Shown in pieces: positions 44,425-53,204 of a stretch of 64,000 bases of DNA. A program made the position numbers and the translations under genes. The stretch's first letter is position 1. Each line of letters starts with the position of its first letter. The notes beneath the pieces were generated by a model. It worked only from the letters and a program-made list of their open reading frames with translations. It was not told where the DNA came from and did no database searches. Origin of the DNA: Paenibacillus oryzisoli (lineage in GTDB: Bacteria > Bacillota > Bacilli > Paenibacillales > NBRC-103111). Where the stretch lies: the NCBI RefSeq assembly GCF_001653565.1, contig NZ_LYPB01000081.1, positions 82,057 through 146,056 on the forward strand, given 5' to 3'.

Positions 44425-45435
44425 ATGAACCTTATAAATACGACATTATGGAAAACAGCCGGGTTGTTAGCGCTGGTTCTAATCTTGCTTGGAAGTTTTG
44501 CTTCCAGCATTCTGTTCGGTGCGACGCAGTTTGATTGGCATACGGCATGGGCTTCCATCTTTCACTACGATGAGAATATTAATGATCAAATCATACTTCG
44601 CACGACGCGCGTGCCTAGAGCCTGTATAGCCGCTGCCATTGGCGCCAGTTTAGCCATCGCAGGTACGTTGATGCAGACACTTACGCGCAATCCACTGGCT
44701 TCGCCGAGCGTACTTGGGGTCAATGCAGGCGCAACATTATTCGTTGTTCTTGCAGCAGTAGCCTTGTCAATCTCATCGATGCAAGCTTTGATGTGGATCT
44801 CTTTCGTCGGAGCCGCAGTCGGTGCCTTATCCGTCTACATTTTGGGCTCTTTTGGCCGAGATGGACTGACGCCACTGAAGATCGTGCTCGCTGGGGCAGC
44901 TATGACGGCTCTGTTCTCTTCCTTCACACAAGGCATCTTGGTGTTGAATCAGCAGGGACTTAGTACGGTGCTGTTCTGGCTGACAGGTACCATTGCGGGA
45001 CGTTCTCCGGATATGTTAATTACGGTAATTCCTTTCATGGCCATCTGCTGGGTAGCTGCTTGGTTCATCGCGCGAGATATGAATTTACTTCTCATGGGCG
45101 AGGATACGGCGAAAGGTTTGGGTCAAAAGACGATCTGGGTCAAATCTGTCGCAGGTTTGCTAATTGTCGTACTTGCCGGCTGCTCCGTGTCGGTCGCAGG
45201 TCCTATCGGGTTTATTGGGATTGTCATCCCCCATGTCTCGCGGTTTTTCATCGGTGGCGATCATCGCTGGGTCATTCCTTATTGCGCTGTACTGGGGGCG
45301 ATTCTGCTCATACTGGCGGACTTGGCTGCAAGATTTATTATGATTCCTGAAGAAATGCCTGTCGGCGTGATGACGGCCATTATTGGTGCCCCATTCTTTA
45401 TTTATATTGCACGAAGGGGGATTATCAAATCATGA
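44425..45435 (+). CDS. Iron-siderophore ABC transporter permease (FecC-like)
   Basis: A membrane subunit of about 336 residues with the usual ten hydrophobic segments of the FecCD family. It has RTTRVPRACIAAAIGASLAIAG, TRNPLASPSVLGVNAGAT and GPIGFIGIVIPHVSRF. The start at 44425 follows an AAGGAG site; the in-frame GTG at 44401 lies before it. The stop overlaps the next permease's ATG by four bases. Confidence 0.93.
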   Translation: MNLINTTLWKTAGLLALVLILLGSFASSILFGATQFDWHTAWASIFHYDENINDQIILRTTRVPRACIAAAIGASLAIAGTLMQTLTRNPLASPSVLGVNAGATLFVVLAAVALSISSMQALMWISFVGAAVGALSVYILGSFGRDGLTPLKIVLAGAAMTALFSSFTQGILVLNQQGLSTVLFWLTGTIAGRSPDMLITVIPFMAICWVAAWFIARDMNLLLMGEDTAKGLGQKTIWVKSVAGLLIVVLAGCSVSVAGPIGFIGIVIPHVSRFFIGGDHRWVIPYCAVLGAILLILADLAARFIMIPEEMPVGVMTAIIGAPFFIYIARRGIIKS

Positions 45436-46475
45436 AGGGTCATGTTCCAGTTCGATGGCGGCAAGGTAGGATTTCATTTTTAGTCGAGAAAAAGGCATTA
45501 AAGATATCCCTCTTGTTACTCGTGGTTTGCGTCGTGATTGCGATTGTCAGCACGGGGATGGGAGAAATGTACATATCGTCGATCGATGTGGTCAAAAGTG
45601 TTATAGGCATCGGCGCGGATGATCATGCGATGGTCGTTCGGAAGCTGCGCCTTCCACGCATTATCATTTCCATGTTAGTTGGTGCTGCGCTTGCTGCGGC
45701 AGGTGCGATCATGCAAGGAATCATTCGGAATCCATTGGCATCGCCAGATATGATGGGGGTAACAGGCGGGGCTTCGGTGGCGGCGGTCACATTCCTCACC
45801 TATTTCAATGGCATGATCAGCATTCGGTGGCTGCCAGTGTCCGCGATGCTGGGGGCTGCGGTTGTTTCGATTATTTTGTACGTATTGGCTTGGAAAAAAG
45901 GGGTCACACCCATCCGCCTTATTCTAGTCGGCATTGGGATGTCCTCGTTGATGTCAGCGGGAACGACGATGATGATCGTTTTTAGCCCGAAGAACGATCC
46001 AGGCACGGCCTACTTATGGCTAACGGGATCGGTTTACGCGGCGAATTGGGAAAATGTAATGACAGTATTACCATGGACGGTCATCTTGATTCCACTTGCT
46101 TTTCTATTAGCACGCCATGTCAATATTGGACAGCTCGGAGATGATGTGGCGGCAAGTGCGGGAAGTGCAGTTGAGGTTAACCGCTTAGTCTTGCTGCTCA
46201 TTAGCGTGGCTTTGGCCGGAGCAGCTGTTTCGGTAGCTGGCGCGATTGGATTCATTGGCCTAATCGCACCCCATATGGCGCGCAAATGGGTAGGTTCAAG
46301 CTTTGATAGTCTGTTACCCGTCTCGGCGCTGCTCGGAGGAGCCGTCGTGATGTTGGCTGATCTAGCGGGAAGAACATTCTTCCTACCGCTCGATGTGCCA
46401 GTTGGTGTATTTACGGCAGCCGTAGGGGCACCCTTTTTCATCTATTTGCTATACACCAAGCGAAATTCAAGATAG
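45432..46475 (+). CDS. Iron-siderophore ABC transporter permease (FecD-like)
   Basis: Second FecCD-type subunit, 347 residues, with LRLPRIIISMLVGAALAAAG, RNPLASPDMMGVTGGAS and GAIGFIGLIAPHMARKW. It is translationally coupled to the first permease (ATGA). A strongly basic N terminus (VRWRQGR) precedes TM1. Confidence 0.93.
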   Translation: MKGHVPVRWRQGRISFLVEKKALKISLLLLVVCVVIAIVSTGMGEMYISSIDVVKSVIGIGADDHAMVVRKLRLPRIIISMLVGAALAAAGAIMQGIIRNPLASPDMMGVTGGASVAAVTFLTYFNGMISIRWLPVSAMLGAAVVSIILYVLAWKKGVTPIRLILVGIGMSSLMSAGTTMMIVFSPKNDPGTAYLWLTGSVYAANWENVMTVLPWTVILIPLAFLLARHVNIGQLGDDVAASAGSAVEVNRLVLLLISVALAGAAVSVAGAIGFIGLIAPHMARKWVGSSFDSLLPVSALLGGAVVMLADLAGRTFFLPLDVPVGVFTAAVGAPFFIYLLYTKRNSR

Positions 46476-46486
46476 GAGTGAAGAGC

Positions 46487-47335
46487 GTGCCAACCTTGGA
46501 GACCAGAAATCTCAATTTGACCTATGGCAACGAAAATATTATCGAGGGGTTGAACCTGTCTATTCCCAAAGGGAAGATTACGGTGTTGATCGGTTCTAAT
46601 GGCTGCGGGAAATCAACCCTTCTGCGTGCGATGGCTCGCTTATTGAAGCCCGCTCATGGCGAAATCATTCTGGATGGCAAGCACATTGCGGAAATTCCGA
46701 CCAAGGAAATCGCAAAGAACTTGTCCATCTTGCCGCAAGGCCCGATTGCGCCGGAAGGGTTAACAGTCTTCCAGTTGGTGAAACAAGGACGGTACCCGTA
46801 CCAGAATTGGCTGAAATCGTGGTCAGAAGAAGACGAACGATATGTGAATGAGGCTTTAGCGGTGACCAAAACAACGGAATTGGCGGAAACGGCGGTAGAC
46901 TCCTTATCCGGCGGACAGCGTCAACGGGCGTGGATCGCGATGACCCTCGCACAAGGAACCCAAACGATCCTGTTGGATGAACCTACAACATACTTGGATA
47001 TGGCTCACCAAGTGGATATTTTGGATCTGTTGTTTGAACTGAATGAACGTGAACAGCGCACGATTGTGATGGTTCTGCATGATCTCAATCTCGCTTGTCG
47101 CTATGCCCATCATCTCGTAGCCATCAAGAATAAATCCGTCTTTGCTCAAGGGAAACCAGAAGATGTTATTAATTCGGAGCTTGTCCGCCATGTATTCGGC
47201 ATGGAATGCGAAATTATCGGGGATCCGTTCTTCGGTACACCAATGTGTATTCCGAAAGGAAAAGGCCGCAAATCCGACAAGCCTATAACTAAGCAAGTAG
47301 AGGAGGACGTGAAACATGAGCTTATCCGAAGTTAA
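46487..47335 (+). CDS. Iron-siderophore ABC transporter ATPase (FecE-like)
   Basis: The 282-residue ATPase of the importer. It has Walker A GSNGCGKSTLL, signature LSGGQRQRAWIAM, Walker B TILLDEPTTYLD and the H-loop MVLHDLN. I use the GTG at 46487, because TAGGAG at 46473-46477 is placed properly for it and overlaps the GTG at 46478. The last 20 bases overlap the start of the nitroreductase gene. Confidence 0.93.
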   Translation: MPTLETRNLNLTYGNENIIEGLNLSIPKGKITVLIGSNGCGKSTLLRAMARLLKPAHGEIILDGKHIAEIPTKEIAKNLSILPQGPIAPEGLTVFQLVKQGRYPYQNWLKSWSEEDERYVNEALAVTKTTELAETAVDSLSGGQRQRAWIAMTLAQGTQTILLDEPTTYLDMAHQVDILDLLFELNEREQRTIVMVLHDLNLACRYAHHLVAIKNKSVFAQGKPEDVINSELVRHVFGMECEIIGDPFFGTPMCIPKGKGRKSDKPITKQVEEDVKHELIRS

Positions 47336-47897
47336 ACCAATAGGAAGTGTAGCTGCATTAATTAAGGATAGAAGAACGATTCGCGATTTCAAACAAGATC
47401 CTGTATCGGATGAATTGCTGCTCCAGTTATTGAATGTGGCGGTATGGGCACCGAATCATGGGAACCGACAGCCTTGGCGGTTCATTTTGTATAAAGGAGA
47501 GGGACGCAGGACATTAGCAGATGCGATGCTCCTTTCTTATGATGACGATGAGATGAGAGAAAAACACGGCAAGCCCAAGTGGAGGGATTTCATGGGGATT
47601 CCCGCGCATCTTATTGTGATTCTGAAAGAAGACTCTCGCCAGAAGCAGTGGGATGAAGACTACGGCGCCGTCTGCGCCCTCATTCAGAATTTCCAACTGG
47701 CCGCATGGGAGCAAGGGCTTGGCGTCGTGTGGAAAACGAACAACTACAACTATGAAGAGGGGTTCCAACAAGTCGTTGGTTTAGCGGCAGATGAGAAAAT
47801 CGTTGGCCTCCTCAATGTCGGGTACCCGGCATCCATCCCCAAAGTGCAGCCGCGGCAGGCTGCGGAAGAGATGTTGACGATTATTGATTCTCAATAG
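47316..47897 (+). CDS. Nitroreductase-family protein in the iron-uptake operon
   Basis: An FMN-dependent oxidoreductase of 193 residues with IKDRRTIRDFKQDPVSDE and APNHGNRQPWRFI, which mark the FMN-binding site of the family. Its start overlaps the ATPase gene, with an AGAGGAGG site, so it belongs to the same Fur-controlled unit. It may release iron by reducing ferric siderophores or act as a flavin reductase (inference from context). A terminator follows at 47929-47964. Confidence 0.9.
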   Translation: MSLSEVKPIGSVAALIKDRRTIRDFKQDPVSDELLLQLLNVAVWAPNHGNRQPWRFILYKGEGRRTLADAMLLSYDDDEMREKHGKPKWRDFMGIPAHLIVILKEDSRQKQWDEDYGAVCALIQNFQLAAWEQGLGVVWKTNNYNYEEGFQQVVGLAADEKIVGLLNVGYPASIPKVQPRQAAEEMLTIIDSQ

Positions 47898-47928
47898 GAT
47901 AGGAAAATAGTAAAAGTCATCCCCAGAC

Positions 47929-47964
47929 AACCCTCGAAACGCTTAAGGCGATTCGGGGGTTTTT
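47929..47964 (+). terminator. Intrinsic terminator of the iron-uptake operon
   Basis: AACCCTCGAA (47929-47938) pairs with TTCGGGGGTT (47952-47961) with one G-T pair, and the T run continues to 47964. Confidence 0.8.
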
Positions 47965-48056
47965 CGGTAATTGCAGATCGGCCATTGACCTTTTATAATA
48001 AAGGAACTTTAACCAGACACCAAGTGGTGTACAACGAAAAGTGAGGGATAACCGTT

Positions 48057-49133
48057 ATGTCTTTAATCGAATTTGGAATTGTAGGGCGAGGGTGGAGAGC
48101 TGAATTTTATTTGCGCATTGCGCAAATGCAGCCTCACCGTTTCGCTGTCCGTGCGATGCTAGTCCGTGATGAGGAACGAGGCAGGGAGATCGAGGAGAAA
48201 TGGGGCGTGAAAACCTACCGAGACATGGAATCTTTCGTTTCAAGCGGAGCACTCCTATTCGTGGTTGTTTGCGTTTCGAGGGATGCCATGCCTGGCTGCA
48301 CGCTGGAGCTGGCAGAAAGGAACATACCCGTATTGACAGAGACGCCTCCGGCCAATGACATCTCGGGTATGATTGACTTGTACCAGTCGGTGTCCAAGCT
48401 AAAGGGGCGCGTACAGGTGGCCGAACAATATTTGTATCAGCCGATGCATGCTGCACGTATTGCTTTCGTGAGATCAGGTAAATTAGGTGACGTTTCTCAG
48501 GTGCAAGTATCGGCCGCTCACGGTTATCATGGCATCAGTCTGATCCGAAAGTTGCTTGGCATTCAATTCGAGAACGCTATTATTAGCGGACAGAGATTTA
48601 CCTCTGAAATCGTGAAAGGTCCGGGGCGTAATGGGCCTCCGGAAAGTGAAGAGATTGGCAACTCGGTGCAAGATATCGCTACGCTTCGTTTTGGAAACCA
48701 ACTGGCGCTGTTTGATTTTACAGGTGATCAGTATTTCTCTTGGATTCGCCAAAATCGTGTCCTTGTTCGCGGAAACCGTGGCGAATTATCGGATGAAACG
48801 TTCCGGTATTTGAAGGATTTTAAAACACCTATCACAGGCAATTTCCGTAGGGTCGATACCGGTCATAATGGTAACTTGGAAGGATATTATCACCAAGGGA
48901 TTATCGCGGGTGAAGATTGGGTGTACGAAAACCCAGTCGTTCCCGGGCGTTTATCCGATGATGAGATCGCGATCGCTACTAGTTTGACTCGAATGGCGGA
49001 CTATGTACAGGGTGGGCCATTTTGTTATGACTTGGCAGAGGCGTTGCAGGACCATTATGTATCGATCATGATGCAATCCGCTATTGAGTCGGGCGAGGAA
49101 CTGACAACGACGACGCAACCCTGGGCGGAGTGA
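48057..49133 (+). CDS. Gfo/Idh/MocA-family oxidoreductase
   Basis: A 358-residue NAD(P)-dependent dehydrogenase of sugars or inositol derivatives. The N-terminal Rossmann part begins FGIVGRGWRAEF. VCVSRDAMPGCTLELAERNIPVLTETPPA marks the E(K/T)P motif near residue 100; the usual Lys is Thr here (TETPP). The C-terminal domain is typical in length. The missing lysine suggests a changed or lost dehydrogenase activity. It stands alone after a terminator. Confidence 0.86.
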   Translation: MSLIEFGIVGRGWRAEFYLRIAQMQPHRFAVRAMLVRDEERGREIEEKWGVKTYRDMESFVSSGALLFVVVCVSRDAMPGCTLELAERNIPVLTETPPANDISGMIDLYQSVSKLKGRVQVAEQYLYQPMHAARIAFVRSGKLGDVSQVQVSAAHGYHGISLIRKLLGIQFENAIISGQRFTSEIVKGPGRNGPPESEEIGNSVQDIATLRFGNQLALFDFTGDQYFSWIRQNRVLVRGNRGELSDETFRYLKDFKTPITGNFRRVDTGHNGNLEGYYHQGIIAGEDWVYENPVVPGRLSDDEIAIATSLTRMADYVQGGPFCYDLAEALQDHYVSIMMQSAIESGEELTTTTQPWAE

Positions 49134-49262
49134 GACTCAAACGTAAGAGTAAGCAGAAAAGCTGAGTTCCAGCAGGTAGTTGGCTTGTAGTCCGATGAGT
49201 TATCGGCTGCCTGCTGTATGTCGGCTACCCAGCGTCCGTTCCATCAGTTCAGCCACGTAAGG

Positions 49263-49838
49263 CTACTTCGGGTAAACTTGATTATTTTCAAATAAATGCC
49301 TAACCTGATCGGCCATAAATTGTGTGGATTGCGGCATGTCATGCCGTATCCACCACTCCACAATGCCAATGAACGCAGAAGCCATGAATTGGGCTTTGAT
49401 TTCATTGTCGATAATAGGCGTATTGTCCGGCCGTTCCATTTTAATCATCAGATTGACGGAGATAAATTTCAGCAATTGCTCCCGGAATAGAAAAGCCCTC
49501 TGATTGGAAAACATAGCAGAGAAAAACGGGAAATGCTCACGAAAGTAATCAAAAACTGGCTTAGGTTCTTGCACCATTGCGTCGCTAACCGTATCGTCCT
49601 CCCGTTTCGTGCACAACGAGATCAATTCATTAATATGCTCTTCAATGCATGTATCCAACAGGTCGTATTTGTCACTGAAATGCAGATAGACGGTACCTCG
49701 GTTTACATTGGCTCGTTCCGCGATCTCGTTAATAGTGATGTGTTCGAAATCTTTTTCCGCAAAAAGCTCCAAAAATGACTTCCTTATGGCTTGCTTGGTT
49801 CGGAGAATACGGCGGTCGGTCTTAACAACGGACTCCAT
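49263..49838 (-). CDS. TetR/AcrR-family regulator, divergent from an SDR
   Basis: A repressor of about 191 residues. The HTH region is ILRTKQAIRKSFLELFAEKDFEHI followed by VNRGTVYLHFSDKYDLLD. The C-terminal TetR_C-like domain contains FFSAMFSNQRAFLFREQL. Two starts are possible, at 49847 and 49838. The AAGGAGG site is only two bases before 49847, so the later ATG is more likely. It is divergent from the SDR gene, with a palindrome between them at 49965-49986. Confidence 0.88.
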   Translation of the reverse strand: MESVVKTDRRILRTKQAIRKSFLELFAEKDFEHITINEIAERANVNRGTVYLHFSDKYDLLDTCIEEHINELISLCTKREDDTVSDAMVQEPKPVFDYFREHFPFFSAMFSNQRAFLFREQLLKFISVNLMIKMERPDNTPIIDNEIKAQFMASAFIGIVEWWIRHDMPQSTQFMADQVRHLFENNQVYPK

Positions 49839-49964
49839 TTCTTTCATTGCCTCCTTCAGTTAATCAACATTTCTACGGGACCTGTTGTATATGAAACAAT
49901 TACGTATCAATCAACCATTGAGTAATCCGTGCTTCCCACTATAATATTAATCAACGGCCGTTAT

Positions 49965-49986
49965 ATATTCAACACGTGTTTAATAT
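49965..49986. promoter_or_regulatory. Near-perfect 22-bp palindrome, candidate TetR operator
   Basis: A perfect AACACGTGTT core (49971-49980) is extended by ATATT(C) on the left and (T)AATAT on the right with one mismatched pair. It lies 24 bases before the SDR start, in the position of a repressor site. Confidence 0.65.
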
Positions 49987-50009
49987 TCCAGATAGAGGAG
50001 CATGTCACA

Positions 50010-50750
50010 ATGGAAAAAAACATTATAAATAAAGTAGTTATTATTACAGGAGCCTCCAGCGGAATAGGGGAAGCTACAGCGAAGCTGCTCGCGCAAAGTG
50101 GGGCAAAGGTGGTATTGGCTGCAAGAAGAGAAGAACGTCTGCATACGATTGTAAATGAAATTAAACAAGGAGGCGGCGAGGCGGTTGCTGTAAAAGCGGA
50201 TGTCGTTTCCCCTGAGGATATGCAGAACTTGGCCAAGATTGTTAGGGAGATGTATGGCCGAATTGATGTGCTGGTGAACAACGCAGGGATCATGCCAAGT
50301 TCTAGGATGAATGAATTACGCGTCGCGGAGTGGGATCAGATGATTGATGTGAATATTAAGGGCGTTCTGTACGGGATCGCCGCAGTATTACCTACCATGC
50401 GCGAGCAGCAGTCCGGCCACATCATCAACCTATCCTCAACTTCTGGTTACCAAGTGTCACCGACATCAGCCGTATACGCGGCAACCAAATTTGCCGTGAG
50501 AGCCATTTCGGAAGGACTTCGTCTGGAAGAGACAGCGACTTCAGGTATTAGATCGACTTTGATCGCACCAGGTCTAACGAAGACAGAACTTTTTGACAGC
50601 ATCACCAGCCCGGAAGTGCAAGCGATCGCCAATCAAATAAGTGGCTTGGGGATTTCTCCCAACAGCATTGCGAGAGCCATTGCATTTGCCATTAATGAAC
50701 CCGATGACACGCTCATCAGCGAAATTATGGTGAGACCGACAGCGCTGTAA
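50010..50750 (+). CDS. Short-chain dehydrogenase/reductase
   Basis: A 246-residue classical SDR. The cofactor motif is TGASSGIGEATAK, then NNAGIMPSS, the catalytic Ser in NLSSTSGYQ, and YAATKFAV with the Tyr-x-x-x-Lys pair. The long frame starts at 49929, but GAGGAG before 50010 supports the start MEKNIINK. It is probably repressed by the divergent TetR regulator and induced by a xenobiotic or stress ligand. Confidence 0.93.
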   Translation: MEKNIINKVVIITGASSGIGEATAKLLAQSGAKVVLAARREERLHTIVNEIKQGGGEAVAVKADVVSPEDMQNLAKIVREMYGRIDVLVNNAGIMPSSRMNELRVAEWDQMIDVNIKGVLYGIAAVLPTMREQQSGHIINLSSTSGYQVSPTSAVYAATKFAVRAISEGLRLEETATSGIRSTLIAPGLTKTELFDSITSPEVQAIANQISGLGISPNSIARAIAFAINEPDDTLISEIMVRPTAL

Positions 50751-50852
50751 TGATTGTAAATAAATGTAATATAATTGAAATATTATATTCATCTGGGATT
50801 AATGTATTAGGACTATAATTGAACTCGACCCCCTTTTTAAATATATAAACTT

Positions 50853-50886
50853 AGACCCTCAGCCCGTTGCTGTGGGTCACTTTTTT
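50853..50886 (+). terminator. Intrinsic terminator after the SDR gene
   Basis: AGACCCTCAGC (50853-50863) and GCTGTGGGTC (50869-50878) pair with one mismatch, and a T run follows. The arms resemble those of the terminator at 15700-15732. Confidence 0.78.
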
Positions 50887-51033
50887 GTTAGCCAATTAGT
50901 AGGACACGGTCCCTATCTCAACTCGGCCACCTGGGAGACCTCGCCAGCTGTGATTCCAACGCTGCTCGCCCACCGAACCCCGAACGCTAGACCGCCGAGC
51001 TCAATACACGAACGCTGAACGCTGAACGCCAAA

Positions 51034-51117
51034 CCCCAAACCCCAAACCCCAAACCCCAAACCCCAAACCCCAAACCCCAAACCCCAAACCCCAAACCCC
51101 AAACCCCAAACCCCAAA
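51034..51117. repeat. Twelve tandem CCCCAAA heptamers
   Basis: Twelve perfect CCCCAAA units run from 51034 to 51117, preceded by degenerate heptamers (AACGCTG, AACGCTG, AACGCCA). The minus strand reads (TTTGGGG)12 and should form G-quadruplexes. The open frame across it on the minus strand (FGVWGLG repeats) is an artefact of the 21-base super-period. Confidence 0.92.
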
Positions 51118-51442
51118 CGCCGATGACCCTCGACCCCCTCACCACCCCTGCCATCCCCGCTGCCTAACACACCTCGACTCTCCACTAATTTGAGTAGTCA
51201 GTAATAAGGATAGTAATGTGGAATGATGAGTAATTAGACAGTAGTTAGGGTAAGGAGAAAAATGTGGAAAAGTGGAGTAATGTGGAGTAGGAGTAGTATG
51301 TGATCAACCATAAACTAGCTGCAAAGTGTATTATTGCATTTCTGAGTGAGAGGTCGAACCCCAAACACAAACCAACTTGGAAATAACTGGATTTTATCCA
51401 GCTAGTTCCAAACGCGCGTCTAGCTATGACCTGTTTAACCCC

Positions 51443-51494
51443 TTTTCAAATAAAAGGATACCCTTTATACTGAATCTACTGATAATCATTATCA
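51443..51494 (+). promoter_or_regulatory. Promoter with perfect Fur box
   Basis: A -10 TATACT (51466-51471) with a weak -35 TTTTCA (51443-51448) is followed by TGATAATCATTATCA at 51480-51494, an exact match to the 7-1-7 Fur consensus. Iron-bound Fur should repress the AraC-type gene downstream. Confidence 0.85.
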
Positions 51495-51525
51495 ATGATG
51501 ACCGTGAAAGGGGTTATAGCTGCAT

Positions 51526-53103
51526 ATGCTGCCGGTTCAAGGACAGGAATATTCCCTTCTAATGCTTTCATCCATACGCAAACGTCGTTTCCTTAAAAGG
51601 AACACGCTGTATAGAAAAAATATCCCAAGCGATATGGTCTTGGTTATAACACAAGGCAAAGGCATTCTTTGCATCGATAATCAGGCGTTACCGATTAAGC
51701 CGAATCAGATTTTCTATTTAGTTGGAAGGAAGCCTATTGAAGTGATGCTGGAGTCTGACTTTATCGAGTTCTATGTCTTAGTCATAAGGCGCGTGACGTT
51801 TTCCAAAACAAAAGGCGGTTGGCATTGTACCAATGCGGCAACCGACCCTTCGCTTTTTCAGACGAGCAAGCTGCAGTTGAAGCAAGGAAAGCAGCATCTC
51901 GAGCGCATTGAACAGCTCTATGAAGACAGCCAATCCAAGTCAGTTAAGGATCCGAGTATCCAACTCCAATTCCAAAGTCTTATCCACGTGATGCCAGGGG
52001 AAGTGCCGGAACCGATTGAGCTGGAGGATGCGTCCAAAGGTATCGATCAGAGCATCACCTATATGTATAAGCATTTTAATCACAAAATCAAGCTAGAAAC
52101 ATTGTCTGACATTGCAGGATTGACGCCAACATCCTATTCAAGAAGTTTCAAAAAGTCGAAAAAGATGTCACCCGTCGAATATTTAAATCAGATCCGCATC
52201 GACGCTTCCAAGGAGCTGTTACAGCATGACGACCCCTCGATCAAGGATATTTCAGCAGCGGTTGGCTTCGGGAATGAGTTTTATTTTAGCCGCATGTTTA
52301 AGAATAGCTTTGGCATTTCACCAACGATGTATATGAAGAGAAAACAATTGAAGGTTGCTACGGCCTCCTGCTTTCGCTTTCAAGACTGTTTGCGAGACCT
52401 TGGTGTAGGGAACAGTTATGAATTAAATGGCTATCAACATCTGGAGTTAGGCGTCGAAGAGAACAAACGGCAAATTGAAATACAATTAACGGAGCTGCGT
52501 AAATATGAACCAGAGTTAATCATTGCAGATTACAGGCATCTGCCGATGTATAACCAATTAAAGCTGATTGCACCGACGGTTATGATGGATTTTTCGATGG
52601 ATTGGCGCGCGTATTATGGGCGGATTGCTGAGTTAGTTGGACGGGAGAAAGAAGCGCAACAAACGTTCAGTCAACTTGATCTTCGAGTGAAGTATACGAG
52701 GGATGCGTTGATGGACACCATCGGACTCCAAAGTGTGTCAGTCATACGATTATACAGTGAAAAAATTCGCGTACACGGCATGATCGACCACCCGCTTAGC
52801 CACTTGCTGTATACAGAGCTCGGATTAAAGCCGGGGAGTTGCGTACCATTGAACGAGCGGACGAAGGAGTATGCGGTAGAAATCATCCCATCGTTTGATA
52901 CGGATTTTCTTCTAATTGATAAACGACTGACCTCGCAAGAAGAAGCTAATTTATACAACAGCATGTTGAAAGGAACATCTTGGGACGCGATGAAAGCTGT
53001 GCAGAACAACCAGGTCCGCGTGATTTCGAATTGGATCAGTATGAGCTGGGCACCGAGCGGACAGAATCAAATCTTGGATGATTTGTTGCAATGGCATGCC
53101 TGA
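51526..53103 (+). CDS. AraC-type regulator fused to a siderophore-binding-protein domain (Btr-like)
   Basis: A 525-residue cytosolic activator. The N-terminal ~160 residues are cupin-like. The AraC HTH pair is at about 180-280 (LSDIAGLTPTSYSRSFKKSKKMS, VGFGNEFYFSRMFKNSFGISP). The last ~240 residues form a periplasmic-binding-like domain of the siderophore class (YEPELIIADYRHLPMYNQLKLIAPTVMMD). Btr of Bacillus subtilis has this design and activates bacillibactin uptake when it binds the siderophore. A perfect Fur box precedes it. No transporter gene follows directly; a Fur-controlled importer lies 4 kb upstream. Confidence 0.9.
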   Translation: MLPVQGQEYSLLMLSSIRKRRFLKRNTLYRKNIPSDMVLVITQGKGILCIDNQALPIKPNQIFYLVGRKPIEVMLESDFIEFYVLVIRRVTFSKTKGGWHCTNAATDPSLFQTSKLQLKQGKQHLERIEQLYEDSQSKSVKDPSIQLQFQSLIHVMPGEVPEPIELEDASKGIDQSITYMYKHFNHKIKLETLSDIAGLTPTSYSRSFKKSKKMSPVEYLNQIRIDASKELLQHDDPSIKDISAAVGFGNEFYFSRMFKNSFGISPTMYMKRKQLKVATASCFRFQDCLRDLGVGNSYELNGYQHLELGVEENKRQIEIQLTELRKYEPELIIADYRHLPMYNQLKLIAPTVMMDFSMDWRAYYGRIAELVGREKEAQQTFSQLDLRVKYTRDALMDTIGLQSVSVIRLYSEKIRVHGMIDHPLSHLLYTELGLKPGSCVPLNERTKEYAVEIIPSFDTDFLLIDKRLTSQEEANLYNSMLKGTSWDAMKAVQNNQVRVISNWISMSWAPSGQNQILDDLLQWHA

Positions 53104-53204
53104 ATGAATAGGCAGGGGGTATACCGCACTAGCGTTGTCCTAATTAAGGTGTTGTAGCATATGTACGACGTCTGCTCATTATACATGGGATAGGAGAACA
53201 TCAA

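Larger units (their letters stand above)
50751..51525. other. Repeat-rich intergenic region
   Basis: It holds a terminator (50853-50886), the heptamer tract (51034-51117), a purine-rich GTAG/GTGGA tract (51190-51300), one unit of the composite repeat (AACTGGATTTTATCCAG at 51383-51399) and the Fur-box promoter of the AraC-type gene. No gene was seen. Confidence 0.7.

Noticed and set aside
50913..51185. 90-residue frame on the minus strand with FGVWGLG repeats
   Set aside because: It follows only from the 7-base repeat, which gives a 21-base protein period. There is no ribosome site or family.
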